From positions 36,922,088 to 36,986,087 of the forward strand of contig CM042955.1 of NCBI GenBank assembly GCA_023678885.1: a DNA stretch of 64,000 bases. The letters run 5' to 3'. The DNA is from Pogostemon cablin (taxonomy: Eukaryota; Streptophyta; Magnoliopsida; Lamiales; Lamiaceae). A program made the position numbers and the translations under genes. The notes under the pieces are model-generated. The model saw nothing but the letters and a program-made list of their open reading frames with translations. It was not told the DNA's origin and ran no database searches. Positions 11,612-21,947 of the stretch are shown here, piece after piece. How positions within the stretch are numbered: the stretch's first letter is position 1; each line of letters begins with the position of its first letter.

Positions 11612-11868
11612 TACTCCCTCCATCCCGGTTACTGTAGATACGGAGTTTAAGAAAAAGTTGCTTACTTTCAGAAGTAGTTTGATATTTTTAGGTAATAAAT
11701 AAATTATAAAGTAAGTTATATGAGTTGTAAAGGAGTGTCAATTTTGAAACTAAAGTGTGTTGTGAGGTCATTGATTTGTGTGTATTTCCTTATTTGGGGA
11801 TGTGAACTTGTTTATGGGACGAACAAACATAAAAAGTGTAAATTTGTTTATGAGACAGATGTAGTACT
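11612..11868. mobile_element. Stowaway-type MITE, second subfamily
   Basis: It starts tactccctccatcccgg; the right end is degraded (gagacagatgtagta). Interior motifs (gttactgtagatacgg) recur in inverted form around 49.7 kb, so it belongs to a different subfamily from the copy just upstream. Confidence 0.55.
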
Positions 11869-12085
11869 ATTAAAGGAAAAGTGATAATCGTTCACTTGAA
11901 CAATTTTTATGAACAATCCGTAAGAAAAATAAAAAAATGATAAAATTTTTAAGTAAAAAAGTAATACTACCTGATTAAGGAAAAGTGATAATTGAAATAG
12001 TGATAACTTTAACATAGATCTCAGATCACAAAAATACATTTATATAACAATTTCACCTCACATCATAAATATTTGTATAAACAAC

Positions 12086-12322
12086 TACTCCCTCCGTCCT
12101 ATCCAAAGGGTCAATTTTTTTCATTTTTGGCGTCCCACCCAAAGAATCGCCCTTCATTTTTTACACACATACGACCCACTCACACCCACTAATACATACA
12201 ATTAAGATATGGGTCCACACTCTCACAAATACAACTACCCACTACACATTAAATAATAATACTCCTTAATACACGTGCAAAAAGCAAACACTACCTTTAG
12301 GTGGGACGGAACAGAGGAGTAT
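12086..12322. mobile_element. Stowaway-type MITE
   Basis: Termini are tactccctccgtcc and gggacggaacagaggagta. The interior matches the copy at 11,335-11,552 (cccacccaaagaatc, cacgtgcaaaaagca). Confidence 0.75.
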
Positions 12323-13309
12323 ATATTCTCATATCACACAAATCTATGTGAAACAATTTCAGATCAAACAGATCTACATATATTGGACAACGATTTTATC
12401 TTAAATTATACATATATGCAACTTACATCACAAATAATTTACATAATAATACGTTTATGCATTGCAGTTGCACATGAATTTCTATACACCTTAAATCATG
12501 TAAATCCACAACTTTAGTCTCAAATAATTGAGACACAATAGATTTATGCATTAGAGTTGCAAATAGAATTCTACTTACCTGACTCCAAATAGTACTCTTA
12601 TTTACTCTTATGAAGACAAGCAAATAATCTTCTCCTTTCCGTTCCGCGCACTCCTCCCTCTCTCTTCCCCTTCCACTCTCTCTTCTTTCTCTCAAATTTT
12701 TTTTCGCTTCTGTTCCAATTCTCCTCGCAATTACCCTCAATGGGGTTTTATATAGATGAGATTACGGGGTGAGGTGATTCACCGCCCTTATTACTATTTA
12801 TGGTAAATTATATATTAATATTATATATTATTATTATTATTATACCATAATTATATATTAATATTATATAATATTATTAAGCTAATTATAGTGTGCACCC
12901 GGGTACACCTTAAGATAGGGTGCACTCATATACAAATATAATCAAAAATATATACAATTATGAGCAATAATGTATACAATTTAATTGTTAGTTTTTTAAA
13001 TGAAAAATTGAGTGTAAAAATATAAAATTATTAAAAAAAACATATATACACTATTGAATAAAAAGTTATATACATATGGATGTTAGTTTTTTTAATAAAA
13101 AAACTTACTGTGAAAAAAATATACAATTATTACAAAATACGTATACAAAATAAAATGACAAATACTAGAATAGGACAGTCTTTTTTTCAAAACTCATACA
13201 ACCGTACCTTTTAAAGCAAATGGGTCAGATTTTTAAAATATATGGGTCAAGCTTGAATTGGATTTCCTTTTCGCTTTGTACCAATCTTCTTCAATCCACA
13301 TCAATCAAT

Positions 13310-13958
13310 CGCAGTTACCGCGCAGATCACCAGTAACACCACCGCCGGAACGCCCGTTCCCCACGCGATTTCCAGCGAATCGTTGTCTTCGGAGTAATAG
13401 TGAGCGGTGAGATTCCACCTCAGCACGCAGTTCAACTGCGTGGTGTTCCCTGTCGACGCGGCGTGAGGTGGTCCGACAGATTCAGAGGCTCCAATAGGAT
13501 GGGCGAATCGGGCTTCGGAGGAGTCGAACCTAATTTCTCAGTCTGCTATGTACACTTGCATAATCCTGTTTAATCAATCGTAATCCACCCAGATATTGTA
13601 GAACCGGGGCCAGAGTGATGTTGAGAGGCGCCAGAGATGCAATTTTAATGGATCTGATGCTGTTGACGTCGATTCCGACGTTGTTGTCGTCGGGGTAGAA
13701 ATCCTGCTTGAAGGTGTCGAGCTCTACGACGACCACCTGGTTTTCCTTTGTGCCGTTGGTGGACGCATTCATAAGCCCGAGAAACTGGCCGGAGTTGTTC
13801 GCAGGAAGGTGCAAATCCGGCGCAATCAGAAACGCTAGGCCTTCACCGGGAGCCACATTTTTGTACCTGTAAATGTTGATGAGAATGGAGGTGTTGAAAG
13901 AAGCTACCACCGTGCCATCCCCCTCCCACAGCACCTCAAACTCTTCCGCCGCCGCCAC
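13310..13958 (-). pseudogene. Legume-type (L-type) lectin domain gene, decayed
   Basis: The 142-codon frame at 13,530-13,958 reads as a legume-lectin domain: GDGTVVASFNTSILINIYR, PGEGLAFLIAPD, NNSGQFLGLMNAS and VVVELDTFKQDF then DDNNVGIDVNS, the carbohydrate/metal-binding core of L-type lectins and lectin receptor kinases. After LNITLAPV the frame shifts: the family's next motif (W-V-D-Y-D) continues in another frame as NIWVDYD, followed by stops, and a hydrophobic segment (GVPAVVLLVICAVTA) lies further down at about 13,320. No signal peptide, N-terminal strand or kinase domain is present. It is therefore a frameshifted fragment, probably carried by the composite insertion. Its orientation is opposite to the array downstream of it. 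Confidence 0.8.
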
Positions 13959-14735
13959 TGTTGGTGTAAGAAGTGTATAGTAATAGAGTGTTAATGGGAT
14001 TTATACGTTAGAAACTATTAATTGATGCAAGAGAAGTAAGAATTATTGAAGAGGAGAGAATGTCAATAAAATGAATCGACTTAGAATTGATAGTGTTTTT
14101 GTGTAGCAGATGTGCAAGGAAATTGAGATGGAATCTAATCAGCAATTGTTAATCTGTTCCTTCGATTGAAACAGGTGGTGTTTTCCGGCGAGTGGAATGG
14201 CGGCGGCAACATCGCAATTTTTTAATATTGTGGCCAAATAGGTGGATGTTCTTGTTCCTAATTAATTCCAAAAATTGTTTGCACAAAATGAATTAATTAT
14301 CTCTTTCAGAAAAGAAAAACAGGAACAGTTGAGTGGCTCTCCAAACGTGAAACTCATTCTTCACCCCATTAAAATTGCGATTTTGCTGTCGTTTTTTTTT
14401 TTTTTTAAGAAACTGCAAAAGTGTGTGAATTAATCCTGGAATGGTTGATCAAAATCTCAGATAATTGAATAATTGAATTGGTAGATTGATTGGAAAATTT
14501 TAGATCTAATCCCTGGATCATTTAATTGGAAGATGAATTGAGTTTAGGCTCATCAAATTTGGGGGGTATTGGAGGAAGAATTAGGGGTTATGGGAGGAAG
14601 AACTAGATTAGGATTTTTCCATTTTATGGAAAGAATCGCAAAATGGATGCTTGAAGGATTAGAACGAACGGTGTGATGCCGGCGATTCCCCGGATCTGGT
14701 ACGACATTCTTTTTCTTCCCCTATATTGCTTAATG

Positions 14736-15740
14736 GTGGAAAATGAGGTTACTCTTTAAAATTTATTAATTTATTGCTTAATGGTGAAAAATGAGGTTAC
14801 TCTTTAAAATTTATTAAGTTATTATTTATAATGAATTGGATTACTCTTTAATTTGAGACTCCAATTTTCTAACAATAAAGTTTTTTTTAAAATGACTTAA
14901 TTTGATTACTCTATAAAAATAATTAGGTTACTCTTTTGAATTTATTAAATTACTCTTTATAATGAATTAGATTACTCTTTCATATAAGACTCCGATTTTC
15001 TAATAATAAAGTCTTCTTTATAATGAATTAATAGGGCTACTCTTTCTTATTAATTTGGGTTACTTTTTTAATTTGAGATTCTAATGTTAGATAATAAATT
15101 CATGTATTTTGAAGAATATATTTGGTCTACAATTATTTTTAATTAGGTTACTCCTTATAATAATTTTGGTAACTCTTTATGATAATTTGGGTTACTTTGT
15201 AATTTGGAATTCTAAATTCTGATAATATATTCATATATTCTGAAGAATCTATTTTGTCTAAATTTTTTTTAAAAAAAATTAGGTTACTCTTTATGATAAT
15301 TTGGGTTACCCTGTAATTTGAGATTCTAATTTCAAATAATAAATTCATATATTCTGAATAATCTATTAGGTCTATAATTTGCTTTTTTAAATTAGGTTAT
15401 CCCTTATAATAATTTGGGTTACTCATTATGATAGTTTGTATTACTCCTTAATTTGAGATTCTAATTTCAGATAATAAATTCATATATTCTAAAGGGTTTA
15501 TAATTTTTCTTTAATTTTGTTACTCTTTATAATAATTTGGGTTACTCTTTAGTTTGATATTCTAATTTCAGATAATAAATTCATGTATTCTGAAGAATCT
15601 ATTTGATTTACATTTTTTTAATAATAATTTAGGTTACTCTTTAATTAAATATTCAGACAAGAAATTCAAGTATTCTGAAGAATCTATTTGGTCTACAATA
15701 TTTTTTTAATTAGTTACCCTTTACAATAATTTAGATTTCA
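14736..15740 (+). repeat. Degenerate tandem array, units of about 110-135 bp
   Basis: Repeating blocks contain ggttactctttataataattt, then atttgagattctaatttcag, then ataaattcatatattctgaa. The 'atttgagattctaat' marker recurs near 15,070, 15,201, 15,316, 15,450 and 15,560. Units vary in length and by many substitutions, so the array is old. The short frames within it are translations of the repeat. Confidence 0.7.
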
Positions 15741-15861
15741 GTTGTGCAGTTGTGTATAGATTTCTTGCTTTTTGGGACTTTTGTATTTCAAGAGCCACAA
15801 TTAGAAAAGCGGTGATCAGGGCAATAGATTTCAGTTGTGCAATTGTGTATAGATTTCTTGC

Positions 15862-16161
15862 TTACCAGCGGAACTTTTTGGATTTTTTGTCGCTGGCTTG
15901 TATGGGCAGCGGTGCATGCACGGGGGTGTTGTATTTATCGGTGGAGAAGTTGTACTTTCGGAGGCAATAGGAGCCATCATCGTCCAAGGCGAAGAGCTTG
16001 GAATGGACGAGAAAGTACATAAGACGGTGGACGCAGGTGGACTTGAGTTTTGGGAGAGCAAGAGATTGGGTTAGTTCCCACAGAGTGATCGGGTTGGCAT
16101 GTTTAAAGATGATGTCTGGTATGTGGAGTTGGAGTGCACAGTTGAGACTCTTGAATATGTA
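15862..16161 (-). pseudogene. O-methyltransferase fragment (N-terminal dimerization domain)
   Basis: Reading the minus strand from 16,161 gives an uninterrupted stretch of about 75 residues with the hallmarks of the plant class II O-methyltransferase dimerization domain: CALQLHIPDIIFKHANPITL, WELTQSLALPK and VHRLMYFLVHSKLFALDDDG. It starts and ends without a gene context: no start codon, no SAM-binding domain, and the frame runs into unrelated residues before a stop at 15,862. Immediate neighbours on both sides are degenerate ttactctt arrays. A captured exon piece within the composite insertion is the simplest reading. Identification rests on motif pattern only. Confidence 0.7.
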
Positions 16162-16670
16162 TAGATTACTCTTTGTAATTAATTAGATTACTCTTTCACT
16201 CTTTGAAATTTATTGGACCACTTTTTGATTTGAGGCTCTTTAATATATATAGGTTACTCTTTGAAATTAATTAGGTCATTCTTTGAAATTAATTAGATCA
16301 CTCTTAAACTTATTGGTAACTATTTGATTTGAGACTCTTAATATACATAGGTTACTCTTTGGAATTAATTAGGTCACTCTTAAATTTATTGCATCACTAT
16401 TTAATTTAAGACTCTTAATATACATAGGTTACTCTTTAAAATTAAATAGGTCACTCTTTGAAATTAATTAGGTTACTCTTTGGGATTAATTAGGCCACTC
16501 TTAAATTTATTGGATCATTCTTTGATTTGAGACTCTTAATATACATAGGTTACACTTTGCAATTACATAGGTTAATCTTTGAAATTAATTAGGTTACTCT
16601 TTAGAATTAATTAGATCACTCTTAAATTATTGGATCACTCTTTGATTTAAACTCTTACTCTTAAATTTTT
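16162..16670 (+). repeat. Degenerate tandem array, units of about 75-120 bp
   Basis: Units contain ataggttactctttg, aattaattaggtcactctt, aaatttattggatcactctt and tgatttgagactcttaata. They are related to, but distinct from, the array at 14,736-15,740. The OMT fragment sits between the two arrays. Confidence 0.7.
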
Positions 16671-17720
16671 TTCTTTATACAGAGACACCATCTTGAAGAA
16701 TCCACACATGATATCTAACTCAAATACTATTCCATTCGTTATTCTCATGATGTGTTATGCTATAAAAATATGTCACTAAAGCAAATCGTGTGCACAAAAC
16801 CATCTTCCTAATAATATAAGATAAATTACAAAATGGAAATAAGAGTACTTTCGGGATAAGCATGTTGAAAGCATTCAAGAAGCTCGGACAAATTTTCAAC
16901 TTCAACTAAAATTTTCACATCTGAAAGTATAGGAGCATTCGCGTACTACTCATCCAGGTATACCTGCAGCAGAATCATATTGTCATTATGCATAAATGAA
17001 AGTTACCACTCCATTAGTAATATAGAAAAACTAACATAGTAAAGCAGAATGGGAGTTAAGATGAATGATTATAATTGATTGTAAGCCACATCATGAGCTT
17101 AAAATTTAATATGATCAATTAAAACTAAGTCCACTCCACCAAACGGAAGACAAGCACTCACTCCTTAATGCACAGATGTAACCTGAGCTTGAAAAATAAA
17201 CAACTTCAATGCATTTAACTCAATAAATAAAAAAAAAAGAATGTTTTCATTTATACATCTATATTATATTAAAGATATTTAAGGAATTAAAAGGGAGGAG
17301 TTCAAGGCTTAACACATAACTGGTCAATTTTGTTATGTTAATCTAAAATATGAAGGTTTGAATAATTCAAGAAAGCTTAGGATGCCCCAAAATTAATTAG
17401 ATTACTCTAATTAGACCACTCTTTAAATTGAGACTCTAATTTTTAAAAATAAAGCAATGTATCGTGAATAGTGTATCATCCAATGAAAGATACTAACAAC
17501 AAACATCATAATTCATAAACTCCGTGGGTTTGTTAACATGAGCAAATAATTAAAAAATTCATAACTTCATTTAAGCCATAAACATTAACAATCTTAAATT
17601 ACAACTCAAGATCCGTAAACAAGGATTGCAACAAAAAATCAACATTCATCATCCCGCATCCCCATCATTAATCTTGGACAGTGAAAAATCCATGAAATGC
17701 ACACCACAGTGGAAGGCTTC
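16671..17720. other. AT-rich non-coding stretch
   Basis: No gene-like frame or RNA was recognised. Around 17,395-17,445 there is a further isolated piece of the ttactcta/actctttaaattgagactct repeat. Confidence 0.5.
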
Positions 17721-17988
17721 TACTCCCTCCGTCCCATAGAAGTCGGTATAATATTTTTAGGCACGGAGATTAAGGAGTATAATAATTTAATGTAAAGTGA
17801 AGTAAAGTGAAGTGAGAGAAATAATATTTAATGTGTAGTAGGTAGTTGTATTAGAGATGATATGTGCGGTCCATGAGAATATATTAATTATTTTTGTGTG
17901 GGTCCCATGTATTAAAAAAAAATGTGTCAATTTTAATGGGACAAACCAAAAAGGAAAGTGTGTCAACTTCTATGGGACGGAGGGAGTA
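17721..17988. mobile_element. Stowaway-type MITE, nearly intact
   Basis: Termini tactccctccgtccca and tgggacggagggagta are perfect inverted matches over at least 16 bases and include the TA target. The internal motifs gaagtcggtat / gtgtcaacttctat are also inverted. Confidence 0.9.
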
Positions 17989-18890
17989 ACATTTAGAGTA
18001 AGATGGATTGAGTACAGAAGACTAGAGAGGAATAACAACACGGTGAAACCCATACTACAATCTCTCTCTAAAACCACAACCACTAGAATGCAGAGAATGA
18101 TTTATATTTGAACACATTTCAGAAGACAATTGGGAATCACGAAGCAGCTTTGTTACATCCATTGCAATTATTTAGACAGTGTCCCAAAATTACAAAATCA
18201 AAGCATAATTCATCAACCCTAAAAATTAAATCATAAACACTTCAACCCCAGCGTAAAATAAGATTAACAACATACTTCTAAAATCAAATACTTTAGACAT
18301 GGGAACAATAAAAAAACCCCATGGAAAAACTATAAAATCAGGAGTGGCGTGCATCGGTGCTGGCGCTGGCAATGGAGATGGAGTATAAGTGGGCGGCGCC
18401 ACCAGTGGCGGTGTCAGGCGGCGATGGGGAAGACCCTAGATGCATCCTAAGCCGTGGTTGCCCTCTGAATTGGGAATACTTTCTGCTCCACCATTATTGT
18501 GTACCGATAAGAAATCGATGGCATCCTCTTTCACGCCATGATCGGATTGAAATCTGAAGCTCTGAATATTTTTCCTCTCCCTCTCTCCACCAAGCAGAAG
18601 CTGGTCTCTCCCTCTCGGCGGCTGGAAGACGGAGGCAGCAGATCAGGCGATGAGATTGCGGTGTTTCAGGTCTATGCACGACGATGGCTGTTTGCGAAAT
18701 GGACAAGTAGATCGGTGGCTGGTGGCACGGATATGTAGATGGAATGAAGAAACGAGGAAGAGTGAGTGAGGGAAGATGAGCGAGAGATGGAAAAATGGGA
18801 TCCGACTAAAACCATAGACCCGCGAGAGTTTATTAGTGCTGTGATGTGGGATCCAGTTCTACCAAAATTTGGTAGGACCGGTCCTACCCT
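17989..18890. other. Unassigned, GC-richer block
   Basis: The part at 18,345-18,720 is GC-rich compared with its surroundings and contains several short overlapping frames on both strands. None shows a recognisable domain. It could be a third captured fragment or a 5' untranslated region; neither can be shown. Confidence 0.35.
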
Positions 18891-19036
18891 AGTCATCCTT
18901 AAATAGAATAATATGTATACAAAATAGAATAAAAAGTCATACACATATGGGTGCACCCTTGCACCCGAGTGTACCCAATATACACTCATATTATTATTAT
19001 GTGTGCAATGTTTAATAATTAAGATATATTAATACA

Positions 19037-19280
19037 TGATAAAAACTTATGTGCCTCCGAGGACACTGTGTGCCCAAGTACTCTTTAGTATTAAATGGTG
19101 TACTCTTTAGTATAAGAATGCGTACCTTTTATTTCTTGAAAAAAATAAAAAAAAAATAAATAAAAGTGTGTACCCTTTAAAATAAAACTGTATACCCTTA
19201 TTAATTAAAGTGTATACCCTTTAGAATAAAATGGGTAAGGGTACACATTTTGTGCACCTGGGATACAAGAGACCAACTCT
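19037..19280. mobile_element. Small MITE of the 'gtgtaccctttag' family
   Basis: About 244 bp flanked by taataca on both sides (19,030-19,036 and 19,281-19,287), sitting in repeat copy 2 at a point where copy 1 is uninterrupted. Termini (tgtgcctccgaggacac; gtgcacctgggatacaagag) and the interior (gtataccctttagaataaaa) match the elements near 41.4, 43.8 and 39.9 kb. Confidence 0.7.
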
Positions 19281-19500
19281 TAATACACTTATAAATTAGG
19301 GAGAAATTTTTATAATATAAATTTTACAATTAAAAATTAATATTCACACTTTTGTTTAGAAAATATTAATTCTATCCAATAACCACTTTTTGGACTCTAT
19401 CATTTCTAAACCTCAAATCAAAAACCCTAAAATCCTAAATCATCCCACCCAACTACCGCCACCACCGTCGCCATCGCCCTTCCGTCGGCGACCGATAACT

Positions 19501-20040
19501 AGCGACTGCCACCACCGCTATTCATTGGCACTATACAATAAAATATCAATTAAAAATAAAAAACCAAAACACTCGAGAAACATACTTTCTCTTTTCCTCA
19601 GAAGTTATCAATTTTTTTTTATATGGAGATTAAGGAGTGCACTTTATTGACTTTTCAACTTACTTTTTTAAGTATAAAATTGGCCATTTGTGTTATTTAA
19701 CTATTGTGATTAACTTTTTGTATAACATATTAATGTAAAATTGTCTATTTATGTAATAATTTTTTGTTATTTTAGAAAATATATCAATTTTTATGTGACG
19801 AAGTATTTAAATTTCAGCAAATAACTTTCAACACATACAAATACAAGAAATTAATTTCTCCAAGTCAGCTTTTGTTGCTAGCTTTTCTAACAATATCCTC
19901 TAGCCTTTTCTACTTAAAAAAAATTAACAAACCACATTTTAAAATGGAGACATGCTTATCCACAATTCATGAAACAACCTTGTCTTTCTAAGAAATAATG
20001 ACAAATAATTTCATAAAGCACTAGCATAAATTAAAACTTT
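19501..20040. other. AT-rich non-coding stretch
   Basis: No gene, RNA or clear repeat structure was recognised here. Confidence 0.5.
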
Positions 20041-20600
20041 TTAACAGATTCTTGGGTGTGTCACTTTTTGTAATTTAATTGTAACTTTTAACTCAAAGTC
20101 CACATTGAAATGAAAAAAAAAATTAAAACTAGACTTCTATAACTTTTTAATATATATATCATAAAACTCAATTTATTCCTAAACAAAACAATTATCGATT
20201 CAAAGACAGACATGGAGCTTTCTTTGACCGATTCTCGAGTAAACGGCCACACTTTGACCATTTGATTATAATTTTTTACTCAAAACTTCAAATTAAAAAT
20301 TTCAAAATTTTTTTAGACACCAGACTTATGTGGCTTTTCAATTATATATGCCATGAAACCTAATTTTCTCCCAAACAAACTAGACTTCAAGCAAAGACTG
20401 ATATTGTGCTAACTTTTGATAGATTTCTGAGTAGATTCTCACTCTTTGATAACTTGTTCATAAGTTTTCACTCAAAACTTCATATTGAAAAATTCAAAAT
20501 TCCTTAAAAATAGACTTTCGTGACTTTTTAATTATATACTTGCCATGAAACTTAATTTATTCCCAACACAGTTTTCGATTCAAAGAATGACATTATAATG
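20041..20600 (+). repeat. Three degenerate tandem units of about 187 bp
   Basis: Units start near 20,041, 20,223 and 20,414. Each has the same order of motifs: a gattct/gatttctgagta opening, 'cactttg..attt.attataa.ttt', 'actcaaaacttca.attgaaa', 'agacttctgtgactttttaattata', 'ccatgaaacttaattt.ttccc' and 'cgattcaaagaca'. The unit length resembles plant satellite monomers, but only three diverged copies are present. Confidence 0.65.
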
Positions 20601-21134
20601 AACAATTTAAAAAAATAAAATTGTAAAACTTCTTTCAATAGCTAGAAAAGGGAATTTATTACTAATATAATCCAATAGCCAACATCTGAAATTCCAGAAT
20701 GTGGGCACTCAGAATTTGAATGAATGAGCTATATCATTCATACACAAGAAAAGATTATATTCGATCTATGCTGGTGCATGATATCTAAAAAAACTCCAAG
20801 ATCCGTCTCATTTATTTTATTATAAAATTTATTGGTAAAAACTGTTTTTGTTCACCACCTCTGAAAACTCTTATTTGCTTTCATTATTTATCAAGTCTTA
20901 TAAAGCTAGTTAGCATGTAAAAAATAATCTAATATGCAACATAGAGCGTGTAATAATGTGCATGTTAAATCATGCTTCAGTATATGCTTTTTAGCAAGTA
21001 TAGAAACTGACATGATTAATAGCAGCGTAACAAATTTTATGGGATTATGAACCCACCACTTAGTACATTGGATCTAATCAATTAGACCAAAATATATGAT
21101 TATTATTAAAAAAAATAAAAAAGAATTACATCTC
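20601..21134. other. AT-rich non-coding stretch
   Basis: Nothing recognisable beyond simple AT-rich sequence. Confidence 0.5.
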
Positions 21135-21366
21135 CCTCATCTAAAAGCTTAAGCTGTTAGAGAGGATAATCGTTTAATACTTAATAAATCACTCTAACAC
21201 GCCCCCTCACATGCAGGAGGGAAATTTTTGCCTCAAGCCTAGCATGTGCAATTTTCTCATAAATGAGTGACGGTGAGGTTTGATACCATGTTAAATGACC
21301 ACCTCATTTAAAAGCTTAAGCTGTTAAAGAGGATAATCGTTTAATACTTAATCAATCACTCTAACA
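21135..21366 (-). mobile_element. TRIM-like miniature LTR element
   Basis: On the minus strand a repeat TGTTAGAGTGATTGATTAAG starts at 21,366 and ends CATTTAACA near 21,290. It is followed by TGGTATCAAACC, a diverged primer-binding site. After a short interior and a purine-rich tract (gtgagggggcg) the repeat recurs as TGTTAGAGTGATTTATTAAG. The second repeat is cut short (about 65 bp). It is related to the intronic copy at 9,246-9,521. Confidence 0.65.
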
Positions 21367-21947
21367 AAGGAAATACTATTGAGAAATTATACTGCATAAA
21401 GTTTTTAATTCCACATGGCAATGTCTGCTCATCGAGTCCAATCAGATACACCAAATTCTCCCACCACCATTACTGAAACTTTATGGGTCATGTAATACTA
21501 TTTTTATATGTTTGTAATACAAGTCTGATCTAGTATTTATTCTTAATTCATTTAGAATAGACTAACAAAATAATAAAATGGGTACATAGTGAATATCACT
21601 TTTCATTAAAAAAAATGTTACCTATCACTTTTAATTTATACTACTAATATTTATGAAATAAATCACTGCACCACCATCCCTTTATTATACACTCCTACTT
21701 CTCACAGAATTCTTCCCGCTTCTCAAGTGCTTGCCGAGTATTTTTAGCTCAAAATTAACAAATTCACTCTTATATTAAAAAAATAACCCTCGGAGAGGCT
21801 TGATAACTGGGAAAATGAAAAGTAGAAACAATCCCAAATTGATTTATTCAAGAGAATAAAAAACGCAGATGCAATTGCACATCATCTATAAGCAGTTATT
21901 ATATTATGAAAACATATGGGGGGGCTCGACTTCTTGTATCTTTGAGC
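21367..21947. other. Non-coding stretch and 3' flank of the epimerase gene
   Basis: No gene-like frame was found. The segment next to 21,948 should contain the 3' untranslated region of the minus-strand gene; minus-strand AATAAA-type signals are possible in the AT-rich part around 21,840-21,860. Confidence 0.45.

Larger units (their letters stand above)
12885..18990. mobile_element. Composite insertion of about 6.1 kb carrying gene fragments
   Basis: The insertion interrupts dispersed-repeat copy 2. Its left end (gtgtgcacccgggtacacc, 12,891) and about 270 bp inside match the short element at 29,115-29,400. Its right end (gtgcacccttgcacccgagt, then gtaccc, about 18,950-18,977) is a loosely inverted version preceded by motifs (ataaaaagtcatacacata) shared with 24,838-25,170. 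The interior holds a lectin pseudogene, an O-methyltransferase fragment, two tandem arrays and a Stowaway MITE. This is the composition expected of a Pack-type element that picked up host gene pieces. No transposase frame is present and the target duplication is not clear, so several separate insertions remain possible. Confidence 0.45.
12404..19500 (+). repeat. Dispersed repeat, copy 2, split by a 6-kb insertion
   Basis: The left half (12,404-12,880) matches 717-1190 and the right half (19,014-19,036 plus 19,281-19,500) matches 1195-1440. Between them lies the composite insertion at about 12,885-18,990. A small MITE (19,037-19,280) sits in the right half. The order of events is readable: repeat first, then both insertions. 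Confidence 0.75.
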
